A stretch of 64,000 nt of DNA from Bacteroidota bacterium (lineage in GTDB: Bacteria; Bacteroidota; Bacteroidia; Chitinophagales; Chitinophagaceae), in the NCBI GenBank assembly GCA_023417815.1, contig JAEZEI010000034.1:1-64000 (forward strand). The letters are read 5' to 3'. The stretch's first letter is position 1, and each line of letters opens with the position of its first letter. The notes below the pieces were generated by a model. The model was not told the DNA's origin and made no database searches. It worked only from the letters and a program-made list of their open reading frames with translations. The translations under genes and the position numbers were made by a program. This document shows, piece after piece, positions 45,622-54,317 of the stretch.

Positions 45622-46404
45622 ATGACCCATGTAATTGTACCGGTTGATTTTTCAGAAACCTCGCTTAACGCGGCCAGGTATGCTGCGCATATGTATGAAT
45701 TCAGGGCCGATGTCAAGGTCATGCTTTATCACCTTGCTTCCAACGAGCAGGAAAAAGCCAATGCCGGCAATATGCTTAACAACCTGCGCAATAACCTGAG
45801 CGCGAAAGTGAACCATATAGAAGCCGTAGTGGATTCCGGATCTGATTTCATTGAAAGCCTTTCCGCTTACGCAAAGTCTGTGAACGCTTACCTGATCATC
45901 ATGGGGCTTACCGGCAAATCTCCCCTGGAACAACGCTTCTCCGGTACAAATACATTAAGGATGACGGAAAAGAATGTATGCCCGATCCTGATCATTCCTC
46001 CCGGTGTTACGTATCATAAGATCGAAAATGTACTGATCGCTTCAGAAATGAAGGATGTAGACGAAACCCCAACAATCGGAATGGTGAAAAGAGTGCTGAA
46101 CGATTTTAAGCCGAGGGTGCATATTCTTAATGTTGACAGCAGCCACTATATCTCTCTTACACCGGAATTCAAATCGGAAAGGGACAGGATGGCAGAATTG
46201 CTTAAAGATTTCAACCCTGAATTCTATTTCATGCGCCTGTATGACTTCCAGGAAGCGATGGACATGTTCATTAAGGATAAGAACATCAATATGGTCATCA
46301 TTGCGCCGAAGGCGAAGAATTTCTTTGACAGGATCTTTAAGCCCCAGCATACGAAAACTATGATCTATCGTAGTTCTGTGGCGGTTCTTACCATCCAGGA
46401 ATAA
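45622..46404 (+). CDS. Tandem-domain universal stress protein
   Basis: 260 aa from ATG at 45622. The N-terminal UspA domain (residues 1-~140) begins MTHVIVPVDFSETSLNAARY and has 'IIMGLTGKSPLEQRFSGTN', a GxxGx9G-like ATP-binding segment. A second, more diverged domain follows (~145-260, 'VLIASEMKDVDE' to 'VAVLTIQE') without the full nucleotide-binding motif. Likely a homodimer-like single-chain USP. Divergent from gcvP. Confidence 0.88.
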   Translation: MTHVIVPVDFSETSLNAARYAAHMYEFRADVKVMLYHLASNEQEKANAGNMLNNLRNNLSAKVNHIEAVVDSGSDFIESLSAYAKSVNAYLIIMGLTGKSPLEQRFSGTNTLRMTEKNVCPILIIPPGVTYHKIENVLIASEMKDVDETPTIGMVKRVLNDFKPRVHILNVDSSHYISLTPEFKSERDRMAELLKDFNPEFYFMRLYDFQEAMDMFIKDKNINMVIIAPKAKNFFDRIFKPQHTKTMIYRSSVAVLTIQE

Positions 46405-46436
46405 AGAATTAGCATTTATTACTATAAAGGCCGGCA

Positions 46437-46444
46437 TATCTTTG
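46437..46444 (+). promoter_or_regulatory. Promoter -7 element inside an inverted repeat, upstream of the YkgJ gene
   Basis: TATCTTTG matches TAnnTTTG exactly. It lies across the loop and right arm of a perfect 10-bp inverted repeat: AAGGCCGGCA (46427-46436) and TGCCGGCCTT (46443-46452). The start codon at 46453 follows at once, so the transcript would be nearly leaderless. The hairpin could instead help end the UspA transcript, but it has no T-tract. Confidence 0.5.
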
Positions 46445-46452
46445 CCGGCCTT

Positions 46453-46917
46453 ATGCATTCCGCGAATGAAGAAAAGATGAAACGCTATGCACGCTTTCTC
46501 AGGCGTGCTGAAAAGAATGTTGTTCTGAAGAAACTTCCTGCGCTTCATGATGAGGCTGTTTCCACTACTGACTGCCTTAGCTGTGCTGCCTGCTGCAGGA
46601 ATTACTCGCCGAGGTTCAAGCAGCCGGATATTAAGCGGATAGCCCGATCATTAAAAATGAAGGAAGGTGATCTGATAGAACGTTTTCTCCGGCTTGATGA
46701 AGATGGAGATTTCGTTACCAAAAGTTCACCCTGTCCTTTTCTTGGAAGTGATAATTATTGCAGCATATACGAGGTGCGCCCTTCTGATTGCGCAAGGTTT
46801 CCTTATACGGATGAAGATGTTCTCATCAAACGCCAGAAGTTAACATTGAAGAACGCCACCTTTTGCCCGATAGTGGATAAGGTTCTGGACAGGCTTTCCG
46901 CAGAAATAATTATTTAA
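46453..46917 (+). CDS. YkgJ-family cysteine-cluster protein
   Basis: 154 aa. The cluster 'TDCLSCAACCRNYSPRF' (CxxCxxCC), then 'SPCPFL', 'NYCSIYEVRPSDCARFPY' and a final 'FCPIV' are the conserved cysteines of the YkgJ/UPF0153 family, presumed to bind zinc or an Fe-S cluster. The function is unknown. An internal ATG at 46477 (MKRYARFL) could be the start if the leader is longer. It overlaps the convergent MBL gene by 8 bp. Confidence 0.88.
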   Translation: MHSANEEKMKRYARFLRRAEKNVVLKKLPALHDEAVSTTDCLSCAACCRNYSPRFKQPDIKRIARSLKMKEGDLIERFLRLDEDGDFVTKSSPCPFLGSDNYCSIYEVRPSDCARFPYTDEDVLIKRQKLTLKNATFCPIVDKVLDRLSAEIII

Positions 46918-47815
46918 AATTTGCTGTCAGCTCCGTATAGGCAGCTTCCAGCGGCCTGTTTATGCCATCGCCCATCCATTCAGGAGAGCCAGGTATTGTT
47001 GTAGCTTTTAAAATTTCCGGTCTCGTTTTTCCGGCCTTGATCTCCTTATCCATGAAATTGAGCAGGTTGCCCAAATAGTCGCGGAATAACAGAACGTCAT
47101 CACTTTTCACCACAACATCATGGCCTTCCCGGGCATGACCGCATACATATCTTGTATCTTTTCCGAATTTGGAAACAGCTTTTTCCAGGACCTTCATCCA
47201 GTTTGCGATGTTTGCGCCATTGGTCTTATCGATCACTGGGTGCCTACGGTTAAAAACAAGGTCGCCCATATGGATCACATCCTGGTTCTCAAAATGTACC
47301 AGGCTGTCGCCGTTTGTATGTGCCGCACCGAAGTAATGAAGTTTGATCTTCCTGCCATCCAATTTTCTTGACCACGAGTCATCAAAGGTAACAGTAGGGT
47401 ATAGGTGCTTGTCATAGTCATTCGATGAACGGGCCTGTCTTTCCTGGTTGGCCTTGCTGTTCTGGTGCGCCACAACATGTTCAACGATACCTGTGAAGAG
47501 AATATTCCCTGATGTATGATCGCGGTGATGGTGCGTATTGATCAGATATTTAAAAGGCTGCATTGATCTTTTCTTCAGGTCTTCCACAAGGTGGGCGGCC
47601 GAATCCGGGAACTGGGAATCCACTACTACGATCCCTTTCTTCGTGATCATGAAAAGGATAGTTCCTCCACGTTCAGTGAAAATGCCGCAATCATCTGTCA
47701 GCATCCTGATCTTATAGGCAGGGTCGTTCAGCAGTGCTGCAAGTGCGCTCCCTTTGAAGAGTGAGATAGCGGAAAGTGTTAATGCGGCAGATCGTACAAA
47801 GGTTCTCCTGTTCAT
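46910..47815 (-). CDS. Exported metallo-beta-lactamase-fold hydrolase
   Basis: 301 aa. The N-terminus 'MNRRTFVRSAALTLSAISLF' is a Tat-type signal (RRTFV). The metal-binding motif HHHRDHTSGN and later conserved His and Asp residues ('GAAHTNGDSLVHF', 'HMGDLVFNRRHP', 'VCGHAREGHD') complete a binuclear metal site of the MBL superfamily. The substrate is unknown; possibilities include lactonase, thioesterase or quinoprotein-relay-like roles. Single gene. Confidence 0.88.
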   Translation of the reverse strand: MNRRTFVRSAALTLSAISLFKGSALAALLNDPAYKIRMLTDDCGIFTERGGTILFMITKKGIVVVDSQFPDSAAHLVEDLKKRSMQPFKYLINTHHHRDHTSGNILFTGIVEHVVAHQNSKANQERQARSSNDYDKHLYPTVTFDDSWSRKLDGRKIKLHYFGAAHTNGDSLVHFENQDVIHMGDLVFNRRHPVIDKTNGANIANWMKVLEKAVSKFGKDTRYVCGHAREGHDVVVKSDDVLLFRDYLGNLLNFMDKEIKAGKTRPEILKATTIPGSPEWMGDGINRPLEAAYTELTANFK

Positions 47816-47876
47816 AGCTTAGAAAATGAAGGATCAATTTAAGGATTAATGAAGAACAGGAATGTTAAACAGGCTA

Positions 47877-49118
47877 TTAATATTCCATTTTTCGAAGCTG
47901 GGGCGCTTTAAACCAGGTGAGCACCGCTATGCCTATCGTCATGCACCCGCCGAAAACCACACTGGGCACTGTTCCCATCAGCCGGGCAGCTACTCCGCTT
48001 TCAAACTGGCCTATCTCGTTAGATGAATTAATGAACATGCTGTTCACTGCAAACACCCTTCCCCTTAGTTCGTCGGGGATCTTAAGCTGCATTATGGTGG
48101 AACGTATCACAACGCTGAAACCGTCGGCGCAGCCGCTGAGCATAAGCGCTACGAACGAAAGCCAGAAATATTCTGACAAGGCAAACAGGATGATGGCCAT
48201 TCCGAATCCTCCCACAGCATAGAACAGTATTCTTCCCTGGTTACGCCTGAGTGGCCTTATAGTTAGCGAAGTAACGGTTATGATGGCACCGATATCTGCG
48301 GCTGCATTCAGCCAGCCAAAACCTATTGGTCCCACTTTTAAAATATCCCGGGCGAATACAGGCACAAGCGCAACGGCGCCCCCAAAAAGCACCGCGAAGA
48401 GATCCAGTGTTAAGGCACCAAGGATCTCTTTTGTCTTAAACACATAATCCAGGCCTTCTTTTACACTCTTCCAGGGATTGGCCGGCAATCCTTTGAATAC
48501 AGGCTTTGTTTCCAGTTTTGTCATGAAGAAATATCCAATACATACAAAAAGAAGTACCACCATAAAGGTTGCATGGATCCCTATCAATGCAATGAATAAG
48601 CCGCCCGCAGCATGCCCGATTATAGAAGCTGTAAGCCAGGAAGCAGAACTGATAGTTGCAGCTCTCGGGATCATTTCCCGCGGAACGATCTGTGAAATCA
48701 GCGCAGCAAAAGTTGGCCCTGAAAAAGCCCTGATAGCCCCGGTAAAGGCTATAACCATGCACATCAGTCCAGCAATCGTCCAGTTACTGAAAATGGAAGC
48801 AGCACCGGAAGAGGAGAGTAAAATGAAAAGAATGATGCACACCGCGTAGCTCCGCATGCAGTTAAGCAACAGGTTACGTTTTTCTGTCTTATCTATATGA
48901 TGCCCTGCATACAAAGCGAAGGAAAGTGCGGGGATAACTTCCGAGAGGCCTACAAATCCCAAAGCCAGTTTACTGTCGGTAAGAAGATACATCCACCAGC
49001 CGATAACAGTTCCCGTCATCCTCAGCCCCATCATAAAAATGAAGCGGCCTTTCAGGAAATTCCTGAATTCGGGGACCTTCAGGGGAGCATATGCATTCGC
49101 TGGAAGTACTGGCTTCAA
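47877..49118 (-). CDS. MFS transporter (EntS/MFS_3 type)
   Basis: 413 aa with 12 membrane segments. The N-terminus 'LKVPEFRNFLKGRFIFMMG' is typical of the MFS_3 group that includes enterobactin exporter EntS. The substrate is unknown. The start overlaps the stop of the deoxynucleoside kinase by 4 bp (ATGA), so the two are coupled. Confidence 0.88.
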   Translation of the reverse strand: MKPVLPANAYAPLKVPEFRNFLKGRFIFMMGLRMTGTVIGWWMYLLTDSKLALGFVGLSEVIPALSFALYAGHHIDKTEKRNLLLNCMRSYAVCIILFILLSSSGAASIFSNWTIAGLMCMVIAFTGAIRAFSGPTFAALISQIVPREMIPRAATISSASWLTASIIGHAAGGLFIALIGIHATFMVVLLFVCIGYFFMTKLETKPVFKGLPANPWKSVKEGLDYVFKTKEILGALTLDLFAVLFGGAVALVPVFARDILKVGPIGFGWLNAAADIGAIITVTSLTIRPLRRNQGRILFYAVGGFGMAIILFALSEYFWLSFVALMLSGCADGFSVVIRSTIMQLKIPDELRGRVFAVNSMFINSSNEIGQFESGVAARLMGTVPSVVFGGCMTIGIAVLTWFKAPQLRKMEY

Positions 49119-49762
49119 TGTTTCTGCAGTTCCGGCAGGTTAATGAAATGTTGACCGTCGCTGTATTCCTTCTCAAGAGCATCCAGGATGGCCTGGAAAT
49201 GAGACGGCTCATTCAGGAAGTCAGCATTGGTGGTATCCACCATCAGGGTCTTTATATTGTGTTGTTTAATGTATTGGGTATAGGTTTCCTGTAAACTGAA
49301 AAGGTAATCGCCGGGAATATCCTGCTCATAGGATCGGTTCCTTTTTTTGATATTTTCCTTCAGTTTACTTACCGGTGAATGCAGGTAAATAAGCAGGTCT
49401 GGCTGAATGATCTGGGGATTGATAATGTCGAACAATTTCTGGTATAGCCTGAACTCCTCATCGGCCAGGTTCACTTTTGCAAAAAGCAGCGACTTGGTGA
49501 AAAGATAATCCGAGATCACCACTTCCTGGAACATATCTTTTGTTTGAAGCATCTCCTTTAGCTGCTTGTACCGTTCCGCCATAAAAAACAACTCCAGCGG
49601 AAAAGCGAATTGCTCGGGGTCGGCATAGAACTTTGGAAGAAACGGGTTGTCCGCAAATTCTTCCAGGATAAGTTTTGCTTTGAAATGTTCACTGAGCAGG
49701 GTGGCAAGGGTGGTTTTTCCAGCGCCTATGTTCCCTTCGATCGTAATAAAATTATACTTCAT
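49115..49762 (-). CDS. Deoxynucleoside kinase (deoxyadenosine/deoxyguanosine kinase family)
   Basis: 215 aa. P-loop IEGNIGAGKTT at the N-terminus, 'LILEEFADNPFLPKFY' (the EE and DNP substrate motifs), 'VISDYLF' (DRS-like lid region) and 'LLIYLHSPVSKLKENIKKRNR'. It phosphorylates salvaged purine deoxynucleosides. The pair with an MFS exporter gene is coupled by a 4-bp overlap. Confidence 0.9.
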   Translation of the reverse strand: MKYNFITIEGNIGAGKTTLATLLSEHFKAKLILEEFADNPFLPKFYADPEQFAFPLELFFMAERYKQLKEMLQTKDMFQEVVISDYLFTKSLLFAKVNLADEEFRLYQKLFDIINPQIIQPDLLIYLHSPVSKLKENIKKRNRSYEQDIPGDYLFSLQETYTQYIKQHNIKTLMVDTTNADFLNEPSHFQAILDALEKEYSDGQHFINLPELQKH

Positions 49763-49802
49763 AACCCGGCCGGCAAATTAACAGGAATGGCTGAATAGGT
49801 TA

Positions 49803-50282
49803 TTAAATTCTTTTCACATCCAGCGGATCAGGGCAACGGGCAAGCATTTCAGTGGTGGTTAAAGCAGTTACGGGGTGCTGAAAGCCTGGTGCAATTTCTT
49901 CCAGGGGAACCAGCACAAACCTCCTGCCGGCAATGAACTTGTGAGGAATAGTAAGGCCTTCTTCCTGTATCACCTCGTTGTTGAAATAGAGAATGTCGAG
50001 GTCAATTACCCTCGGTGCATTCTTTACAGTGCGTATCCTGCCCATCCCGGCTTCAATCTGTAATAATTGCTGAAGCAGTTCCCTCGCTGAAAGCATTGTT
50101 TCGATCTCAACCACCTGGTTCAGGAAATCAGGTTGTTGAATATTTCCCCATGCAGCCGTCTGGTATAATGCACTCTTCCGAATGATCTTCCCTGCTTGGC
50201 TCCTGATCTCTTTCCTGGCGATCCGTAATTGTTCCGCAGGATCTTCCAGATTGCTGCCAAGAAGGAGATAACTCATATTCAT
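49803..50282 (-). CDS. folK: 2-amino-4-hydroxy-6-hydroxymethyldihydropteridine pyrophosphokinase
   Basis: 159 aa. 'YLLLGSNLEDPAEQL', 'SALYQTAAWGNIQQPDFLNQVV' and 'PRVIDLDILYFN' with the conserved Asp pair are HPPK signatures. It transfers pyrophosphate from ATP to the pterin in folate synthesis. ATG at 50282 is used; an alternative ATG lies two codons downstream (50276). A -7 promoter element lies only 4 bp upstream of the start. Confidence 0.95.
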   Translation of the reverse strand: MNMSYLLLGSNLEDPAEQLRIARKEIRSQAGKIIRKSALYQTAAWGNIQQPDFLNQVVEIETMLSARELLQQLLQIEAGMGRIRTVKNAPRVIDLDILYFNNEVIQEEGLTIPHKFIAGRRFVLVPLEEIAPGFQHPVTALTTTEMLARCPDPLDVKRI

Positions 50283-50286
50283 GCAG

Positions 50287-50294
50287 CAAATATA
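50287..50294 (-). promoter_or_regulatory. Promoter -7 element for folK, nearly at the start codon
   Basis: Minus-strand TATATTTG is an exact TAnnTTTG match whose last base lies 4 bp before the A of the start codon, implying a leaderless or near-leaderless mRNA. Confidence 0.5.
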
Positions 50295-50344
50295 TTATCA
50301 TCTTCATTCTGCATCTGCTTAACTTCGCACACCAAATTATCATT

Positions 50345-51454
50345 ATGCGATACAGCCAGCTGCGGGCTTTATGGTCTATAACAATTGCAAGTCTCAGGGC
50401 CATTTCGCGCAGCCCGTCAGCAGTGGTTTTCAGCTTCGCGTTTCCCTTTGTGTTCATCATTGTATTTGGTTTTATCGGTAACAGCGGTGCAATGCAGAAT
50501 TATAAAGTTGCCCTGGCCGATGGCGCTGACACCTCCAATCCTGTATTCAGGTCGTTGCGTGCCTCCGGATCTGTTCAAATAATGAAGTATGAAAACCAGG
50601 CCGACCTGCAAAGCGACCTGGAGAAGGGCAGGATAGCAGGGATCCTGGATATACGGAAAAAAGACAGCACCATTCCTTACAGCATTACCATCAAAAGCGC
50701 TTCATCAAGCAATAATAAATGGCCACAGCTCAAATCCCTCGTGGAAAGCAGGATCCATTACCTGAGTGATTCGCTTTATGCTGATCGCCCTGCTATAGCT
50801 CAAATCGACTTCAATTATGAACGTGATATTGCGCAGATAAGGCAGTTTCGAACGATCGATTTTATTTTACCGGGCCAGTTGGGTTTCTCGCTTCTTAGTT
50901 CAGGAGTCTTCGGCGTAGCCTTCATGTTTTTTAATTTGAGAAGCACCCTGGTGCTGAAACGTTTCTTTGCAACCCCTGTCAGCCGGACCTCCATAATTCT
51001 TGGCGAAGGGATCAGCCGGGTGATATTTAATATGATCACTGCCGTGGTGATCATTCTTGCCGGTTATTTTTTCTTTGGTTACACCCTGATTCACGGGGGA
51101 TATACTTTATTGCAAATGCTGGTGCTGAGTTTTATCGGCCTGTTGCTCTTCATGGGTTTTGGATTTATCATCAGCGGACTTGCCACCAGCGACAGCTCCA
51201 TACCACCATTTGCGAACCTCATTACCCTTCCGCAATTTCTTCTTGGAGGAACATTCTTTTCAATCGAGGCATTTCCTTCCTGGCTTCAGCCGATATCGCA
51301 TATTCTCCCGCTCACCCATCTGAATTCGGCCCTGAGAAAGATTGCCTTCGAAGGACAAAATTTGTGGGATGTGCGGATCGAGATTCTGATACTTTTAGGT
51401 TGGAGCATAGTGGTCTATGCTTTTGCCGTTAAAACATTTAAATGGGAACGATGA
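50345..51454 (+). CDS. ABC-2 type transporter permease
   Basis: 369 aa. One N-terminal membrane segment (~28-48) is followed by a ~120-residue extracytoplasmic domain, then five more segments from about residue 175, ending in a cytoplasmic tail. The pattern 'PGQLGFSLLSSGVFGVAF' and 'LPQFLLGGTFFSIEAFPSWL' fits ABC2_membrane_3 exporters. No ATPase gene is adjacent, so the motor subunit must be encoded elsewhere. The stop overlaps the next start (ATGA). Confidence 0.88.
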   Translation: MRYSQLRALWSITIASLRAISRSPSAVVFSFAFPFVFIIVFGFIGNSGAMQNYKVALADGADTSNPVFRSLRASGSVQIMKYENQADLQSDLEKGRIAGILDIRKKDSTIPYSITIKSASSSNNKWPQLKSLVESRIHYLSDSLYADRPAIAQIDFNYERDIAQIRQFRTIDFILPGQLGFSLLSSGVFGVAFMFFNLRSTLVLKRFFATPVSRTSIILGEGISRVIFNMITAVVIILAGYFFFGYTLIHGGYTLLQMLVLSFIGLLLFMGFGFIISGLATSDSSIPPFANLITLPQFLLGGTFFSIEAFPSWLQPISHILPLTHLNSALRKIAFEGQNLWDVRIEILILLGWSIVVYAFAVKTFKWER

Positions 51455-51954
51455 AAGCAGTAAAAGGTTTCTTGCTGGTAATTATTGGAATGGCAGTAGT
51501 GCTTACGCTCTTTTCGCTCATAATGCCTTCATCAGTTTCTGCAGTCAGGAATATTGGTATAAACGCTTCGCGTGATAGTATAAACAGGATGATCACGAAC
51601 CTCTCCTCGTATCCTGAATGGTATCCCGGTTTGCGTGGCAACCAGCCTGAAATAGCAGCGGACGGAAAAAGTATTTCATGGAAGGCTGGGGATAAAGCAA
51701 GTAAACTTTCCGTGGTAAATGCTGATTCAAATTCTCTTCGCCTGAAACTTGAAAGTGGGAACAGCGAGCCTGTCATCAGCGACATCTTTACTTCAGTTTA
51801 TGAGAACGAACCAGGGGTGAACGTGGAGTGGAAGCTTCATTCAAAAGTGAAGTGGTATCCTTGGGAACGATTTGGCGGCATCTTCTTCGACCAGGTAAGC
51901 GGGCCATCAATGGAAGAGGGGCTGAAGAACCTAAAGAATTTACTTGAACGTTAG
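51451..51954 (+). CDS. Membrane-anchored SRPBCC/polyketide-cyclase-like protein
   Basis: 167 aa from ATG at 51451, chosen for its 4-bp ATGA overlap with the ABC permease; an in-frame ATG at 51442 would lengthen the overlap. One N-terminal membrane anchor (residues ~6-26) is followed by a SRPBCC domain: 'INRMITNLSSYPEWYPGL', 'ISWKAGDKASKLSVV' and a C-terminal helix 'SMEEGLKNLKNLLER'. Ligand unknown. Confidence 0.8.
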   Translation: MKAVKGFLLVIIGMAVVLTLFSLIMPSSVSAVRNIGINASRDSINRMITNLSSYPEWYPGLRGNQPEIAADGKSISWKAGDKASKLSVVNADSNSLRLKLESGNSEPVISDIFTSVYENEPGVNVEWKLHSKVKWYPWERFGGIFFDQVSGPSMEEGLKNLKNLLER

Positions 51955-51958
51955 AAAA

Positions 51959-52061
51959 GTTCCCGCAGATTTTCGCAAATTTCTACGCAGATCAGCGCAG
52001 ATATCCGTTATATATTACTCCGCGCAAATCAGCGAAAACATCCCCGGAAATCTGCGGGAAC
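51959..52061. repeat. CCCGCAGA-type intergenic repeat element, locus A
   Basis: A 103-bp element with perfect 14-bp terminal inverted repeats: GTTCCCGCAGATTT (51959-51972) and AAATCTGCGGGAAC (52048-52061). It contains internal copies of TACGCAGAT and CAGCGCAGAT words. It lies between the ABC/SRPBCC genes and anmK, which converge, and shares its core word CCCGCAGA with loci B, C and D. Confidence 0.8.
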
Positions 52062-52116
52062 AAATTAAATCACGAAATGCACCTTTGCGTCATTGCGTTG
52101 ATGCGTGAAACGTTTT

Positions 52117-53232
52117 TTACGGGAAGCTTATTTTTCCCATTCTTAATCCACCACATACCAGTTCATTCGCCAATATCGCAAACAGCACTGCCTCTTTTGA
52201 ATCGGCTGTTATTCCTTTTTCTTCTATGCTCTTCACATGTATGCCAGGTAGTTTACTAATTTGATCAACGAGCGTTTTGTTATGAATACCGCCACCGGAA
52301 ATAAAAAGATTTCCATGCGCACCCGTAGCTTTTAAGGCGATTGAGATCGCTTCTGCAGTAAGGGCATTAAGGGTTGCCATTACATCTTCGTTGTTTAATC
52401 CCGCGCCTGCACTTTTCAGAGCATGGTCAAGAAAATCACGGTTGAACAATTCGATCCCTGTACTTTTTGGAAAAGGCTTGCTAAAAAATGGATGATCCAG
52501 CAAAGCCTTCAGTAACGCATAACTGACCTTTCCGCGGGCAGCGATTTTTCCTCCTTCATCACAGTTTAGCTGAAAGTTATCGTTTGCATACAGATCCAAC
52601 AGGGTATTACCCGGACCGCAATCTGTGGTGATGTTTTTTCCATCTGCACCCAGGAACGTAAAGTTGGAAATACCGCCAATGTTAAGCAGCACCGCCGGAC
52701 GTTCATCATGAAAAATTATCTCATCCCCATAAATAGCAAGCGGAGCGCCTTCTCCGCCTTTAGCCACATCCTTCTGCCGGAAGTCGCTTATGGTTATTAT
52801 GCCGGTTCCCGAAGCGATATGATCGCCATCCCCGATTTGAAGCGTTGCATTCATTTCATTGCCGGCAGAAGCGGGCGCATGGAATATCGTTTGACCATGA
52901 CTCCCGATCAGGTCTACATCCTCATTAGCAATATCCTTCGCTGATAGAAATTGGTTGACCATGTCTGCTTGCAATCTTCCTAACCACGCATTGAGATTAC
53001 ATACTTCATCCAGTCTTCCATCAGGTTTTGCGAATACTCTTTTTATCCTTTCCTTCTGCTCCGAAGAATATGGAATGGTTTCAAAGTGTTCGAGCCGTAC
53101 CGAAGTATTTTCTCCTGATCCCGAAATGATGCAGGAAGCAATATCAAGTCCATCCAGAGAGGTCCCGCTCATTAACCCAATGATCCGCCTTTCGGTTTTT
53201 TGGGAGATCGTATAGAGTTGGCTGATGGTCAT
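52117..53232 (-). CDS. anmK: Anhydro-N-acetylmuramic acid kinase
   Basis: 371 aa. 'IIGLMSGTSLDGLDIA' near the N-terminus is the ATP/sugar-binding signature. 'LIGSHGQTIFHAP', 'GGISNFTFLG' and 'LFISGGGIHNKTLV' are further family blocks. AnmK converts anhydro-MurNAc from cell-wall turnover to MurNAc-6-phosphate. The start overlaps the queG stop by 4 bp. The repeat element at 51959-52061 lies just beyond its 3' end. Confidence 0.95.
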   Translation of the reverse strand: MTISQLYTISQKTERRIIGLMSGTSLDGLDIASCIISGSGENTSVRLEHFETIPYSSEQKERIKRVFAKPDGRLDEVCNLNAWLGRLQADMVNQFLSAKDIANEDVDLIGSHGQTIFHAPASAGNEMNATLQIGDGDHIASGTGIITISDFRQKDVAKGGEGAPLAIYGDEIIFHDERPAVLLNIGGISNFTFLGADGKNITTDCGPGNTLLDLYANDNFQLNCDEGGKIAARGKVSYALLKALLDHPFFSKPFPKSTGIELFNRDFLDHALKSAGAGLNNEDVMATLNALTAEAISIALKATGAHGNLFISGGGIHNKTLVDQISKLPGIHVKSIEEKGITADSKEAVLFAILANELVCGGLRMGKISFP

Positions 53233-54149
53233 TGCCGGATAAAATTCAGGTTTCTTTTTATACCAGCGAATTTGCTTCTTTTCAGCGGGGAATCCCGGAA
53301 TATCTTTTTGAATTGTTCTTCGGTGAGTTCTTCCCAGTCCCGGGTGGAGAAGTTAAGGATCTCCGGGATAGGCCTTAATTCCGGATGTTGGTGGGGGCGG
53401 GCAAAACGGTTCCATGGGCAAACATCCTGGCATACATCACAACCAAACATCCAGTTGTTGAATTTCCCTTTCATATTTTCCGGGATGAGTGCGTCTTTTA
53501 ATTCGATGGTAAAATAACTGATGCACTTGCTGCCATCCACTACCTTACCCGGAAGGATCGCCTCTGTAGGGCAGCTATCAATACATCTTGTACATGTTCC
53601 GCAATGATCGGTATACCCATGGGCATCCGGATCCAGTTCAAGGTCGGTGATCAGAGTTGCGATAAAAAAGAATGAGCCGGTCCGGGTAAGAAGGTTCGCA
53701 TTCTTTCCGATCCAGCCCAGTCCCGATCGTTCAGCCCACGCACGTTCCAGCACGGGGGCGCTGTCTACAAATCCTCTTCCCTGTATATCACCGAAGTGGG
53801 TCCGCAGAGTTTCCAGGAGCTGTCTCAGTTTCGGGCGGATCACTTCGTGGTAATCTTCGCCATAGGCATACTTGCTTACATTAACATCGTTGCCGCATTC
53901 TTCTTTGGGAAAATAATTGAACAATAAGGTGATCACCGAACGGGCGCCCGGAACAAGCTTTGCCGGGTCAACACGCATTTCAAAATGGTTGACCATGTAA
54001 TTCATGGTTCCATGCATTCCGGCATTCAGCCAATTCTCCAGCCGTTCAGCATGATCATCAAGCCGTTCTGCACGGGCAATTCCACAGTGGGAAAATCCCA
54101 GCGCGGCAGCGGCATCCTTAACGATCTTATTATGGGACAGCAGATCCAA
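53229..54149 (-). CDS. queG: Epoxyqueuosine reductase QueG
   Basis: 306 aa. Two 4Fe-4S motifs, CGTCTRCIDSCP and CDVCQDVCP, and the N-terminal cobalamin-domain sequence ('RSVITLLFNYFP', 'KYAYGEDYHEVIRPKL') identify QueG. It performs the last step of queuosine tRNA modification. The -7 promoter element ends 5 bp before the start codon. Co-transcribed with anmK. Confidence 0.96.
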   Translation of the reverse strand: MDLLSHNKIVKDAAAALGFSHCGIARAERLDDHAERLENWLNAGMHGTMNYMVNHFEMRVDPAKLVPGARSVITLLFNYFPKEECGNDVNVSKYAYGEDYHEVIRPKLRQLLETLRTHFGDIQGRGFVDSAPVLERAWAERSGLGWIGKNANLLTRTGSFFFIATLITDLELDPDAHGYTDHCGTCTRCIDSCPTEAILPGKVVDGSKCISYFTIELKDALIPENMKGKFNNWMFGCDVCQDVCPWNRFARPHQHPELRPIPEILNFSTRDWEELTEEQFKKIFRDSPLKRSKFAGIKRNLNFIRQ

Positions 54150-54154
54150 GAATG

Positions 54155-54162
54155 CAAAGTTA
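54155..54162 (-). promoter_or_regulatory. Promoter -7 element for queG-anmK, nearly at the start codon
   Basis: Minus-strand TAACTTTG matches TAnnTTTG exactly and leaves only 5 bases before the ATG at 54149, predicting a leaderless or near-leaderless mRNA. Confidence 0.5.
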
Positions 54163-54317
54163 CGTTCTAAGGGTTCCTGCAGATCTTGGGGAATATAATT
54201 GTCTATTTGGCATCAAAACCCCCGCAGGTAGTCAGTTTCACCCGTTAGATCATGCCATTTTATCAATGAGAACGATTTGGAAACGTGTTTGATGCATATA
54301 AAGAAATTCGCTGAAAC

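Noticed and set aside
50345..51454. Complete ABC exporter operon
   Set aside because: No ATP-binding subunit gene is adjacent; only the permease and a SRPBCC protein are present.
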